Assembly (NCBI GenBank): GCA_963383645.1 | Contig: OY726573.1 | Location: 20,213,158 to 20,277,157 of the forward strand | Reading direction: 5' to 3' | DNA length: 64,000 nucleotides | From: Muscardinus avellanarius | Lineage: Eukaryota; Chordata; Mammalia; Rodentia; Gliridae | Part shown: piece after piece, positions 53,788-64,000 of the stretch | How the letters are laid out: every line of letters begins with the position of its first letter | Numbering within the stretch: the stretch's first letter is position 1 | Notes under the pieces: generated by a model | The model's input: the letters and a program-made list of their open reading frames with translations, nothing else | The model's database searches: none | What the model was told of the DNA's origin: nothing | Made by a program: the position numbers and the translations under genes

Positions 53788-54215
53788 CACAGCCGGGCGT
53801 GGTGGCGCACGCTTGTAATCCCCGTGCTTGGGAGGCGGAGACAGGAGGATCGTGCAGATTCGAAGCCAGCCACACTGGCATAAGAGACCCTGTTTCCAAA
53901 TAAAAATATAAAAAAATAGATCTGGGAGTGTAGCCCTAAGGTAGAAGGGCTTCCAGGAACCCCAGTACCACCAAAAAAAAAAAAAAAGAAAGAAAGAAAG
54001 AAAGAAAGAAACCATAGTCAGGTGTGGTTGTGCACACTTATAATCCCAGTACCTGGGAGCTTGAGACAGGAGGGTCAGGTTTGCAGCCAACCTCAGCTAG
54101 TGACGCCCTCCACAACTTAGGAGACCCTACTTAACAATAAAGAATTTTTAAAAAAAAAATAGGGTTGGATGTGGTTCAGAGGTAGAATACCCCTGGGTAC
54201 AGTCCCCAGGGATGA
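53788..54215 (+). repeat. Two SINEs with (GAAA)n between
   Basis: A young forward SINE 53788-53975, a GAAA run to 54010, and an older forward SINE 54012-54210. Confidence 0.75.
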
Positions 54216-54486
54216 AAAAAATATCATTGTATTTGGCCTCAGTTCCTAGCACACAATAGGTTCACCTTGCCAGCATCATCTGCTGTGGAAGGAGCTTCTC
54301 TCTTCCTATTGGCATATGTCTATCCAATACTAGAAAAATCTTGGGTTTTAAATAGCAATTGACCTTCCCCCCTAGAAATTTTAAAATGACTAATGTATTT
54401 GGCCCATGGGACTCGGGATCTGCTAACCAGCACTTTCCTTGGATATGGGGAAAGGCATGCTTTTTTCTCTTATGTCCTCCTTTCAG

Positions 54487-54616
54487 CCAGTGGAGTGAAG
54501 AAGATGAGCTCGCTGATGCCAAGCAGAATTCAGAGTGGATGGATGAGTGTCAGGATGGCATGTTTGAGGCCTGGTATGAAAAAATAGCCCAGGAAGATCC
54601 AGAGAAGCAGAGGAAA
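54487..54616 (+). pseudogene. ZZEF1: ZZEF1 exon (upstream of ZZ domain), donor site lost
   Basis: The acceptor ctcctttcag precedes an open frame QWSEEDELADAKQNSEWMDE, then CQDGMFEAWYEKIAQEDPEK and QRK. This is the ZZEF1 acidic linker just before the first ZZ finger. Directly after the AAA codon (54616) the sequence is ttaagat where a gtaagat donor would be expected, so the 5' splice site appears destroyed by one change. The coding part is otherwise intact. It lies on the opposite strand to the seven ZZEF1 exons at 3-17 kb. Confidence 0.85.
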
Positions 54617-54889
54617 TTAAGATCTCCCAACTAGAATAATCTGAAGTGACTTGCTAGGAGTTTGGAGAGGAGGGTTTGCTTGGTGCCTGCTGACAGGCTA
54701 CCTCCCGAAAGCTCTGGGGCGCTCAGGATGTGCGTGTCTGGTATTAACCTGCGGGCCTCTGCATCCTGCTGTGATCCATCAAAGCGGCTGCCTCCCGTAG
54801 AATGGAACTCACAGATGAGTGGCTCACAGGGTTCACGGATGGTGTTAGGTTGTCGCCGACTAATCTCAGTTGGGTCGTTATTGTCAGCT

Positions 54890-56450
54890 CCCGGTCAAAT
54901 CCTCAGAAAGATGGGACAAAAGGCAGGTGGAGTTCTGCAGAAACTTATCTGCAGCAATTCCTTCCCCTCTATGAATTCCCTAAGTTTTTAGGTACGGCGC
55001 TTGGGAAAGAATTTGAGGTGGACAAAGGCTTCTTGAGCCAATGACACTTTATTACAAAAACTCCAAGAAATTTATACCTTTCACCAGTAAAGTTAATAGT
55101 AAGAGAAAAGGGAGGTGGGTGTAATCATTGTGAAGTAATAATGAATGACATGTAAACAAAGGTAATAAAACTAGTCCTTCAGCTGGCTGTTGATCTTCGA
55201 GAGATTGACTCCTGACTCCTGATTCTTTTCCAAGGTCTTTGCAGATAAGCAGTCCCAGGGGCCACTTCCCAAAATAAACAAGCATGGCCAAGGCTTGGGG
55301 GTTTCTCTGGGAATCTTCTTTGGCTTTCTTGGAACTTTCCATCTTTTGGGCTCAGTTCATATAGCAAGTGTGGGGAGACGTGGTGATTCAGGTGGATGTG
55401 ATAAAGTTTCTCCAGGTGTTGGCATTTTATCTCCTAAATCTGAAAGCTTAAGCAAACTCACAACACAGTTTTGCAGACAAAATACCACAAACAACACCAC
55501 AAAGTTCTTGGTTTTAATTGTCAGATATATTTCCTTAACTGCTGAACACTCTTCTTTAGACAATAAGCCTATTAAAAGTCTAACCATCTTTAATAATCCA
55601 TTTCTCTGTCACAAACCCTCTGCAACTTGCTTCTAACTTTTTAATTCCTTTCTCTCCCAGTTGGGACTTTCTTATGATAAGCTCTTCTTCATGCAAAAAT
55701 GCTTTTCTTACTCTTACACGGTATTTCCTTTCCTTCATACATATATATTTAGAACGTCTGTCCTTTATTTTGTCATATTCATTAACCATGCGGTCAGCCT
55801 CTCTGTCTTCAGGAATATTTACACTGGGCGTAAAAGTCACCAATCTTTCTCCTTGAGTCTATTGTATTTGGGCAACTAAGTTGTTTATCAACTAAATTGC
55901 TTTAAGGTCACACACAAGGTTTTTATCTTCTCTGTCTCTAGGCAGGATCTCAAGAGTAAACAAAGTTTCCTTAAACTGAACTACCTTACCTGAGTTAATA
56001 GCTTAACCTAAGTTAGTGATAGTGAGGGTCAGAGACCCTTTGTAATTGCTGCAGCTGGAATGCTTATCACAGCATCTGAATTCTGGCCAGTTTTTATTAT
56101 TATTGAACAGAGCCAAGGACGTTTAGGCAAATTATTAGAGGTTTTATTTCCACAGACTCAGTTTCTATTTATAGTCCTAATTTCACATCACTGGAGCAAT
56201 TCGTGTAGAAAGTTAAAGGAAATATTAATAGTCATGAAGGGTAAAAGTGGGGGATATTTTGGCCAGAGACGATACCTCTTTCTCGGGGCGTTCTGTTGAT
56301 TAACTATGTGGAGTGGGGGTCTCAACACATAGATGCCGAGGCAGCAGGATGCCTTGGCATTAGGTGTCACTTTATGAACTTATAGTGAGAAACGGAGTTG
56401 CTGAAGGACCTTGACTCTCATATCCCCGGTGAGGGCAGCACCAGGGAAGC
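54890..56450 (-). mobile_element. LTR-retroelement-like sequence
   Basis: On the minus strand a GGTATAAATTTC box and an AATAAAGTG signal lie close together near 55050-55080. A TTTGACCGGGAGC tract at about 54880-54895 could be the end of an LTR or a leader. A Lys/Arg-rich open frame of 87 codons lies at 55843-55580. I cannot assign the family; no gag, pol or env motif is visible. It is free of SINEs, so it is probably a single insertion or a unique intron part. Confidence 0.4.
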
Positions 56451-56964
56451 CACACTCAACCAGAAGGTTGCTGGAGAGCACAGAGGCAGCCATTGACACA
56501 CCAAGTCAGGCAACATGGAACTCATGAGTGACTCAGATGAGTAAAGGCAGCAGGCTTGGGCACCCTGCCTGTCCATTTCCACATTAGGTGTTAAATATGT
56601 CCCTACCACATGTGCCTGGCACCCACTGTCTCAAAGTCATTTCTTTTCCACATGTCGAGTACCTACTATGTGCTGTCCACTTTGCTTATACAGTACTTCT
56701 GTGGCGCTTTGATGGAGTATGCCAGTGGGGCCTTGGGACTCCTGTATGTTGTATCTGATTGGCAGCCATTCCATAGTTCTCAGGTAACCTGGATTATGTC
56801 CTCTAGTACTACATTTATCTACTACTGTATGGTTGCTTACTGATTTAGTTTTTATTTCCAGGCCCTAAAGATAAACTAGAATGTAGCCTCCAAGTATTTT
56901 CCAGTAAAATAACTTGCTTGCTTAAGCAACAGTGCTCCCCAGAAAGTTTATCTTTTTCTCTTAA

Positions 56965-57772
56965 TACTGGAGGTTGAACCCAGAGACATTCTACCTTTGA
57001 GCTACACATCTATTCTTATTTTGTCTTTTACTTTGAAACAGTGCCTCACTAAGTTGCTGAGGGATCTCCTTAAATTGCTGAGGCTGGCCTTGAACCTGCA
57101 AGTCTGCTGTCTCAGCCTCCCAAGTGCTGGAATTACAGGTGTACATCAAAATGCCTGGCAACTTTTTCTTTCTAAGTATCGAAAAACAATACTCCTTGTT
57201 TAGTGTTTCCTTTTATCTATAAACATTACCATTGTTCAATCAAGTACCCAGGCCACACATTTGACTGTTGTTCCTGACTTTACTTGTTCTTTACTGATCC
57301 TGGCTAGTCACTTCTCTCTTTCGTGCGCTCTCTCTCTCTCTTTTTTTTTTATTTTTTTTATTTTTGGTGGTGCTAGAGATTGAACCTAGGGGCATTCTAC
57401 CTCCAAGCTACACCCAGCCCTGTTTATTCTTTATTTTGAGGAGGGCCTCACTAAGTAGCTGAGGCTGGCTGTGAACCCAGACCCTCCTGTCTCAGCCTCC
57501 CAAGTACTGGTATTACAAGCTTGTGCCATCACGCCTGGCTCACTTTTATCTTATCTTTAATAGCTTTCAGGCCAAGCATGGAGGCGACTATACTTGGAGG
57601 CTGAAACAGGGGAATCACAGGTTCAAGACAGCCTTAGCAAGTAGTGAGAGTCTCATCAACTTAGTGAGACTCTGTTTCAGAGTAAAATAATATAGGGCTA
57701 GGGTGTAGCTTGGAGGTAGTAGGCCCCTGGGTTCAATTCCCAGCACCACCAAAAAAAAAAAAAAAAAAAAAA
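56965..57772. repeat. SINE cluster
   Basis: Reverse SINEs at 56965-57162 and 57345-57540 and a forward SINE at 57570-57772 with an A run. Confidence 0.7.
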
Positions 57773-57999
57773 ACTCTTAATACCTCTCGGGTCTGCCTGC
57801 CTCTCTGACTGTACTGCTCAGACCCAGCCCATATTACCTGTCATGGATCATGTGAACAGCTTATGTCATTGTCATTCCTCTGGACTCTCTCATCTTGCCC
57901 CTTCAATCCATTTTTCTGTTCAGCAACCAGAGGAACCTGGTACAATCTTACATTTGGTGCCGACCCGTGTCGAATTGGACCTTAATCCACTGAGCCCCA

Positions 58000-58850
58000 A
58001 GGACCCGCGGCCCCACAGAGCCCGGCCAGCACTGCTGGACCCTCCATCGGCCGATAAACCTGTACCGGACTTATGGGACCTGGCTTGGATCTGCGGACTT
58101 CTGCAAAAAGCTGAAGGAAGATACGCGGCGCTGCCTCTGCTGGGATGGGCCACCGCGCCCGCCCGCGGCACGCCGCGGCGTGAGCCGCTTCTGCTGGAAT
58201 GGGCTGCACTGTGGCGGCCGGAGACGCGCCCTGCCCGGCTCGAGCCGCGTCCCTGCCAGAGCAGAGCCACCCGCCGCTTGTATGGGCTGCACCACAGTGG
58301 GCCCGAGCTGTGCCCCGCCCGGCCCGAGCCTCTGCCATCCCGCCCCGGCCCCGAGCCGCTCGCGGCCTGGATGGGCTGTGCGGCCGGCCCGAGCCGCGCC
58401 CCGGCTGCGCCATGGTCCGAGCCGCGCGCAGCGTGAGCACGCCCGCGGCCCCGAGCCGCCAGCCGCCCGCCCGCGCGGCATCCGCAGACCCCACTGGACT
58501 GTGCCACTTGGCGCGCCTTGGCTTTCTCTGCGCCTGGTGTTGCTTAGACCCGCCGCCGCTGCCTAAAGGCACCGCACCGCGCCCCGCCGCCTGGACAAGC
58601 CGCGCCAGACTGTGCTGCTTTGCGCCGCCACTCTGCCCCGACCCGCCAAGTCCAGCCTGTGCCGCACATGCCTTCTCTGTGCCTGGCGTGCTTAGACCCG
58701 CCCGCCCCTGCCTGCCACATGGCGCAGGCCCCTGCGCCCGCTCTCTGCTGAACTCCCGCGCTCCTGCACATACCTCCACCCAGTTCGCGCTCTGGCGCCT
58801 TTCACCCTCTGCCCGCCCACCCCCGCTGCCCGGGCCTGGCCATTCCGGTA
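58000..58850 (+). repeat. CpG-rich ERV leader with ~90-bp imperfect repeats
   Basis: Units keyed on atgggctgcac / gatgggctgtgc start at about 58143, 58196, 58283 and 58370, with gcccgagccgc spacers. Long open frames on both strands (for example minus 58953-57982) are by-products of base composition. CpG density is far above the neighbours. A donor-like ctcagcg/gtaagc at 59090 could be the retroviral leader splice donor. Confidence 0.55.
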
Positions 58851-59360
58851 AGCACCCACATGGGATCACTGGTGGGGGAAGCCGCAAGCTTTGGCCCACC
58901 ATCTTTGGCCCACGTGTAATCAATGGTAATCCGCCATCTTTAACCCCTCCCACCTCATGGCCTCACTGGAGACCTCAAATCCCTCCCACTTTCCACTCCT
59001 AACCAATCCTAGGAGTCGGCGGCCATTTTTTAAAAAAAATTTTTCGCAGCCATCTTCAGGCCAGATCTCCACAGCAGCCTCTCTCAGCGGTAAGCTTCCT
59101 CTTAAGGAAGTAAGTGGGTTCTGCCTAACTCGGAGGATTCTGACTGACTGACTGACTGCTATTAAACCCGGTATACCGGTATCCTCCAGTTCTCCGATCG
59201 TCCAGGACGATTGCGAGGTGTGTAAAAGAGAAAAGAGACGTCTTCTCTCTTGTACTGGTATTGGGAAGGGAGTTTAAAAAGTATTAATGTATCAATCCTG
59301 GGAAAGATGTCCAACCTTGAAACATATCTTCTTTACTAAGAAAGCCAGGGTTAGCCAACA

Positions 59361-59765
59361 TGTCCTTGCATTCCTAAGAACAATTTAACACAGTTTGGGG
59401 GCCTGTGTCTGGAGACAGAGATGCCTCCCTCTCAGGCCATAAATCTGGGCCTGTGTTTGGAGACAGAGATGTCTCCCCCTTTAGGCCATAAATTCGGCTG
59501 GAGAGATAACAGAAGCAGAGCCGGGGCTGGCGATAAGGTGTAACATGATCTCCAAAAATCAAAGGGACCTGCTAGACTTAGACAGGATAAAAATTCAGTA
59601 AACTGGAGTTCGTTGGCATTTTTGTTCGAATTGCCCCCCTGTGCCTGCTCCGGCACAGGGCTGTAACTATCTCTATATTTCTATCTTTTTAATAAACTTC
59701 TTTAAATCTGCAGCAGCTGTCCAAGCGATGAATACTTATTCTTAGCTAAGGACAAGAATCCACGG
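59361..59765 (+). mobile_element. LTR-like block inside the ERV leader
   Basis: Two ~48-bp direct repeats (ggcctgtgtctggagacaga at 59400 and ggcctgtgtttggagacaga at 59448). A perfect 9-bp-stem hairpin ccctgtgcc-tgctcc-ggcacaggg lies at 59637-59660. An aataaa signal follows about 30 bases later (59690). This is the layout of an LTR R region. It may be a solo LTR of another ERV or the true leader of this one. Confidence 0.45.
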
Positions 59766-59944
59766 TTTTTTTGTTTGTCTCTGTGTGTCTGGTGGTGGTG
59801 GTGGGGGATTATTTCACCTCACACACCTTTCCCCCCCCCCAACCTATCACCTGCAACATCTCTGGCACTCCTACTCTGTACCGAACTAGGCAGGGCCCTG
59901 GGACGCTGGAGTTTCCTGCCTTTGTTCTCGCCCACTTACAACTC

Positions 59945-60895
59945 ATGGGGGGAAGTCAGCCATCTAAGATTGAGATTGATTCTCAATCCCCGCTGGGCCG
60001 TGTATTATCTAATCTGCAGGCTCTTGGATTCTCAGGGGAACTGTCCCCAGAGAGACTTGTTTCTCTTTGTACTAAGATCTGGCCGACATATGATCTACCC
60101 AATGATAATCGATGGCCTGCCATGGGCACGCTAGACCCTAGGACGCTGATGGCTCTCAGTAAATTTTGCATGTGGTCAACAAAATGGTGTGACCTCGAGT
60201 ATGTATAGCCCTTCTGGCGGCTGCATTTTCTGTTTTCTCCCTCTACCGGCTCTAGTGCTGCCCAGGGCATGCTGGCTGGAGTATCCCATCAGCCACATCC
60301 GCCATCTTGGACACCATGTGGCAACTCACAGGCGCCACCTGGTGGCCCTTCTGGGTCAAAGGCTTACAATTCTGCGGACCCACAGCCGGGGTCTGACCCA
60401 GCTGGGTTACAAGCCCCATCTTCCTCTCTCCTGGCCCCACTTCGCGAAGTGGCTGGGGCAGAAGGGGTGGTCCGGGTCCATGTCCCTTTTTCCCTTCCTG
60501 ACCTCACTCAACTGGAAAAGAGACTGGGGTCCTTCTCTACCAATCCTTCTGGTTTTATCAAGGAATTCCAACATATTGTGCAGGCATATGACTTAACATG
60601 GCGGGATTTGCATGTCATTCTAACCTCTTCTCTAAATCCAGACGAACGTGATCGGATCCTGAAGGCAGCCAGAGAGAGGGCTGACCAGACTCATTTAACA
60701 GATCCAGGGCTTCCTATCAGTGCAGCTGCAGTTCCATCTGAGGAGCCCCACTGGAATTATAATGTAAAGGAGGAAGGGCAGCTTTCCGGGTGGCAAGCGC
60801 CACCCAGGAGAGGACGACAGTAAAGACAACCACCTCCAGGAGCCTGTTTCAGGTGTGGAGTATATGGCCATTGGAAAGGCGAGTGTCCTTTAAAA
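59945..60895 (+). pseudogene. ERV gag remnant (matrix, capsid, nucleocapsid)
   Basis: The start has an N-terminal Met-Gly-Gly-Ser, a myristoylation-type matrix signal. The matrix frame ends at a stop at 60208. A second frame from about 60269 to 60823 carries a Pro-rich region and the N-terminal part of capsid, with the conserved block around DLTWRDLHVIL; the C-terminal half of capsid is deleted. A CCHC zinc knuckle (CFRCGVYGHWKGEC) lies at about 60850-60891 after a further stop. Gag forms the retroviral core; this one is broken. Confidence 0.75.
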
Positions 60896-61809
60896 AGCGG
60901 TGGACCTCAGGTACCTCACTACAGGGGGTCTACCCTTCTGGACAAGGACCCGCCGCTGGCCCTATTTGGTATGACCAAAGACTGACAGCTCCTGGAATCC
61001 CTCGTCCTCCTTCCTCCATCTTCCTTGCTGGCCCAGGGTAACTGCAGGTACAGGGTAAGCCAGTTTCCTCTTTGGTGGCCTGCTCGATCTTTCAGGCCTT
61101 AGTCTCCTTCTCAAATCTCGGTTCAGGGTGATGACGGCAGGGACAAATTCTCTTGCACGGTGTTGGGACCCACTAAACTTTGTTTCTCTCGACATAACTC
61201 TCTTTGATGTTTATATTTTAGCAGGTCCACTTGTTTACATACTATGGTGCTCTCCCTCCTCGGATGCCAAATTGCCTAAGTATTAAACTTCTAAAATGGG
61301 TAACTGATGCTCCTAATGCAGTAACAGGTGTTTTACCAGACAAATCCATACTCACTCAATGCTGAAAAAGAGTGGTGTGGGGTCTGCTTCGGGAGTTGCT
61401 GCTATTAATAACTCTGGTCTAATGAAAAACTGCTAAAGGGGCGGTAGACGTTCTCCTCAGGAAAATGTTGCTATTTAAGTTAGTAGATCTAGTGACTGCC
61501 TTGCGTCTAAAAGGGCTTCTGCCCAGCCTGGGTTCCGCTCTCACAATTTTATTTTTCTTTAATAGCACCTTGCCTGTTAGTCTCCTCAAAGCAAACCAGT
61601 CACCGAGCTCTCCAGGGTAACCTCCAACTCTTGCTACAACCACAGCCACCTGCTCCCTTCCAGCGGCCCAGATTCCGACTTCTCCCGATCTGGGGCCCCT
61701 GACTGACGGCGCCCTGTCTCAGCTTGAAGCCGCTAGATGAGCAAAAACTCCGTCCTTTTGCACCCCTTAGTCAAAGCCCTTCTGCACCCCTTAGTCAAAG
61801 AGGTCGGAA

Positions 61810-62099
61810 TGTAAAGTGTGAGTCACCCCCCGGCCCTGCAGGGGGCAGGACCGGAAGCTAGGAGGTGGAGCTCTGTGATTCTGGGAGGGAACCAGGCCTC
61901 CCGGGTCCGGAAGAAGAGAGTGCAGAGTTCAGAGAGGAGCCCAAGAGGGAGGGACGCACGCTCTCCCCCGCCACCGGCCCCCGCGGCCACGCGGGGGCTG
62001 GAGGTCGATCTCCCACGAATAAAGATATCCGTAAGACCGATTATAGATCTCGGCGTGTCTCTATGCGACTGGGGACACACACGCTCATACAATCTTACA
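61810..62099 (+). mobile_element. ERV 3' LTR
   Basis: Starts TG, ends CA, preceded by a short purine tract. It holds an aataaag poly(A) signal (62019) and a GC-rich R/U5. Two tandem copies of a 24-base segment (ttgcaccccttagtcaaag) lie just upstream at 61757-61800. Confidence 0.55.
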
Positions 62100-62164
62100 C
62101 TTACCTTTATCCCCACCCATCTAGTACTCATTTTCTACTCAGGTCTTAGGGGAGAATTAATCTC

Positions 62165-62355
62165 CCTCTGGAGCTGGGCGTGGTGGCTCATGCTTATAAT
62201 CCCCGCGCTTGGGAGGCAGAGACAGAAGGATCATGCAGGTTCGAAGCCAGCCATGCTGGTTTGAGACCCTGTTTCCAAATAAAAAGTATTTAAAAATAGG
62301 TCTGGAAGTGTAGTCCGGAGGTAGAAGGGCTTCCAGGAAGCCCACTACCACCAAA
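62165..62355 (+). repeat. Young dimeric SINE
   Basis: A forward SINE (gctgggcgtggtggctcatg) with the ggtagaagggcttccaggaa tail. Confidence 0.8.
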
Positions 62356-62429
62356 AACAAAAAACAACAAAAAAACAACCTTCCTGGTCCTTCTTTATAC
62401 CTATTGGTAGCCAATCCTCTGTGTCCTCT

Positions 62430-62615
62430 CTGTATCCTCTGAGCCTCTTAAATTTGTCTTTCAATGCACTTATCACACTGTGTGGTTGTTTCCTTAAGGG
62501 AATTCCCAGCTAGACACTTAGATCACTCAGCTATAAATCCTAGCACTTAGTACAATGCCTGGGTCATCTTAAGTACCGAATGAATGAATGAACGGATGAA
62601 TGAATGAATACTGGC
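62430..62615 (+). repeat. L2-like 3' end with (GAAT)n
   Basis: The cagctagacacttag, then agtacaatgcctgggtc, then gaatgaatgaatgaa pattern of an ancient mammalian LINE2/MIR-type 3' end. Confidence 0.5.
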
Positions 62616-62659
62616 GACATTAGAAAGTGTTGGTTAATGGTATTCATTTCCTCTTATAG

Positions 62660-62798
62660 ATGCACATGTTTATTGCTCGCTACTGTGACCTATTAAATGT
62701 GGACATCTCTTGTGATGGGTGTGTTGAGATCGCCCCCTGGCATCGCTACCGGTGTCTGCAGTGCAACGACATGGATCTCTGCAAAACTTGCTTCCTAG
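62660..62798 (+). CDS. ZZEF1: ZZEF1 exon, first ZZ zinc finger (partial gene)
   Basis: The acceptor tcctcttatag precedes an open 139 bp exon MHMFIARYCDLLNVDISCDG, then CVEIAPWHRYRCLQCNDMDL and CKTCFLG, followed by a good gtaaat donor. This is a ZZ-type zinc finger: CDGC, the RYRC/LQC pair and DMDLCKTC supply the metal-binding cysteines. In ZZEF1 it follows directly the QRK end of the exon at 54487-54616, so the two exons are consecutive, 8 kb apart. The residue after CDGC is Val where I recall Asp in human. Downstream exons would lie beyond the window on the plus strand. Confidence 0.88.
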
Positions 62799-63118
62799 GT
62801 AAATTTCATGAACTAAGCATGCCATATCCAAAAGTAATAATTGTTCCTATTTTCTTTGATCTTTTTGTGTTATAAAACTCACTGTTTGACTCACTGGCAA
62901 ATATGAGCCTTATCTCCCCAACTCAAATATCAGCTCTACTACTCTGACCTGATAGTCTCCCATCTTATGCAGGCCCTCGCTAAACAGAATATACATTGTG
63001 TTTTCTGGAAATTGTCCTTGCTTCTGAATCATGCCATATCAACACAGAACCAAATACATACACACAAACAAACTACAAAAATTCTTTAGCCAGGCGAGGT
63101 ATTGCATGCTTTAGTCCC

Positions 63119-63121
<3 letters not shown>

Positions 63122-63152
<31 letters not shown>

Positions 63153-63530
63153 AGGTTTGGGGATGGAACCCAGGGGCATTTGACCTTCAAGCTACACTCC
63201 CCTGCCCTATTTTGTATTCTTTATTTTTAAACCAGGTCTCACTGAGCTGCAGAGGGCCTCACTAAGTAGCTGAGGCTGTCCGCGAACTGCCATCCTCCGG
63301 CCTCAGTCTCCCGAATCCTGGGATTATAGCATGGGCCACCAGGCCCAGCTTTATTCCCAGCATTTGAGAGGCTGAGACAGGAGAATTGTGGTTTGCAAGC
63401 AGCCTCAGCTACTTAGTGAGACCCTCTGCAACTTGAGACCTGGTTTCAAACTAAAGAATAAAAATTAGGGCTGGGGGTGTAGCTTGGAGATAGAATGCCC
63501 CTGGGTTCAATCCCCAGTACTGCCAAACAA
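63122..63530. repeat. Two SINEs back to back
   Basis: A reverse SINE with a T run (63122-63352) is joined to a forward SINE (63350-63530) at their heads. Confidence 0.75.
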
Positions 63531-63539
63531 CAACAACAA

Positions 63540-64000
63540 AAACCCTGTAATCCACTTGACTTGTAAGTGCTAAGGCAGAGGACCTCAGCAGCAGTGAACA
63601 TCAGAGTGCTCCACGTGGCTATGGTCCAGCAGTAAGACGCGGACCCTGCCCTGGAAACACCTAATGTCTAGCAAGGAAAGTGGATGTATCCACAGAATGT
63701 CTGCTGGGTTATAAATGAGTGAGTGGTGCAGATTACCTCTAGAAAAGTTTGAAAGTAACATCCGTGTTGCTATAGGCAAGTCTTGTTGAGAAAGTAGGGT
63801 TACAATTGGTCTTTGAAGAAAGAACTGGATGATATGAACGAAACAGTGGAGATAACAAGCCCAGGGACAGAGGAGCGAGCCCTCTGTATAGACACACATG
63901 GGCCTCTGTCTGGCTGACTACTGGAGTAAAACAGGTGGGGCTTTGGTAGTGGAATCCTAAGATGTTAGGCTAAAGAATTAAAATAGCCTCTAGATAGTGA
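63540..64000. other. ZZEF1-adjacent intron, nothing recognised
   Basis: Unique non-coding sequence; short open frames only. Confidence 0.35.

Larger units (their letters stand above)
57941..62099 (+). mobile_element. Class I endogenous retrovirus, gag-only, 5' LTR lacking
   Basis: Only the last 12 bases of the LTR (tacaatcttaca, 57941-57952) precede a primer-binding site beginning tggtgccg (57955; tRNA-Phe-like, uncertain). A very GC-rich leader follows, then gag (59945 to about 60895), remnants without pol or env, a purine tract, and a 3' LTR at about 61810-62099 ending in the same tacaatcttaca. The matrix-capsid-nucleocapsid layout is gammaretrovirus-like. Internal deletions and frame changes make it non-functional. 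Confidence 0.75.

Noticed and set aside
57982..58953. 323-codon minus-strand ORF and overlapping plus ORFs in the GC-rich ERV leader
   Set aside because: Very high GC lowers stop frequency on all frames; both strands are open and no motif is visible.
1..64000. A bacterial-type or phage-defence system
   Set aside because: Spliced exons, SINEs, L1s, LTRs and microsatellites show vertebrate nuclear DNA.

Overview
This is a nuclear genomic window from a mammal, most probably a squirrel-related rodent. The evidence is about sixty copies of a dimeric SINE (a 7SL/B1-like head joined to an ID/tRNA-like tail), rodent-type L1 elements, free ID elements, and an intact sperm-motility-kinase-like gene, a family expanded in rodents. 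The SINE resembles the B1-ID dimers I know from Sciuridae. The species is an inference; no search was possible.

Layout. 1-2.8 kb: degenerate copy of an unusual composite L1 (ORF1 in sense, an ORF2 fragment in antisense). 3.4-17.3 kb: seven consecutive minus-strand exons of ZZEF1, one with a one-base frameshift, with introns full of SINEs, an old L1 and a RAD23B retrocopy at 10.5-12.6 kb. 17.4-21 kb: SINE-rich intergenic DNA. 21.4-26.1 kb: an intact intronless MARK/SMOK-like kinase gene on the minus strand with its own TATA promoter, followed by two degenerate copies of its 3' end and an 18-unit minisatellite. 26-33.7 kb: L1, SINE, ancient LTR, zinc-finger pseudogene and mitochondrial-like fragments. 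33.9-40.2 kb: two GC-rich, GC-box-studded blocks in inverted orientation with a lone CHCHD4-like exon between them. 40.9-42.25 kb: plus-strand pseudogene of the same kinase family. 44.9-49 kb: minus-strand endogenous retrovirus env remnant split by a full-length composite L1 with perfect target-site duplications. 49.8-53.8 kb: two L1s head to head. 54.5 and 62.7 kb: two plus-strand ZZEF1 exons (acidic linker and first ZZ zinc finger). 54.9-56.4 kb: LTR-like DNA. 57.9-62.1 kb: gag-only class I ERV with a GC-rich leader.

The main structural message is that ZZEF1 is present in two pieces on opposite strands, in an order no single transcript can read. The exons at 54-63 kb (+) encode the part just before the exons at 17-3 kb (-). 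Between them lies a mosaic with partly mirror-image content (kinase-, GC block-, GC block+, kinase pseudogene+). The frameshift in one piece and a lost splice donor in the other favour decayed segmental-duplication fragments or an inversion breakpoint; scaffold misassembly must be excluded.

Protein-coding potential I believe: one kinase gene. ORF1 of the 45.6 kb element is also intact. Everything else is an isolated exon, a pseudogene or a repeat. Protein comparisons are from memory of the families.
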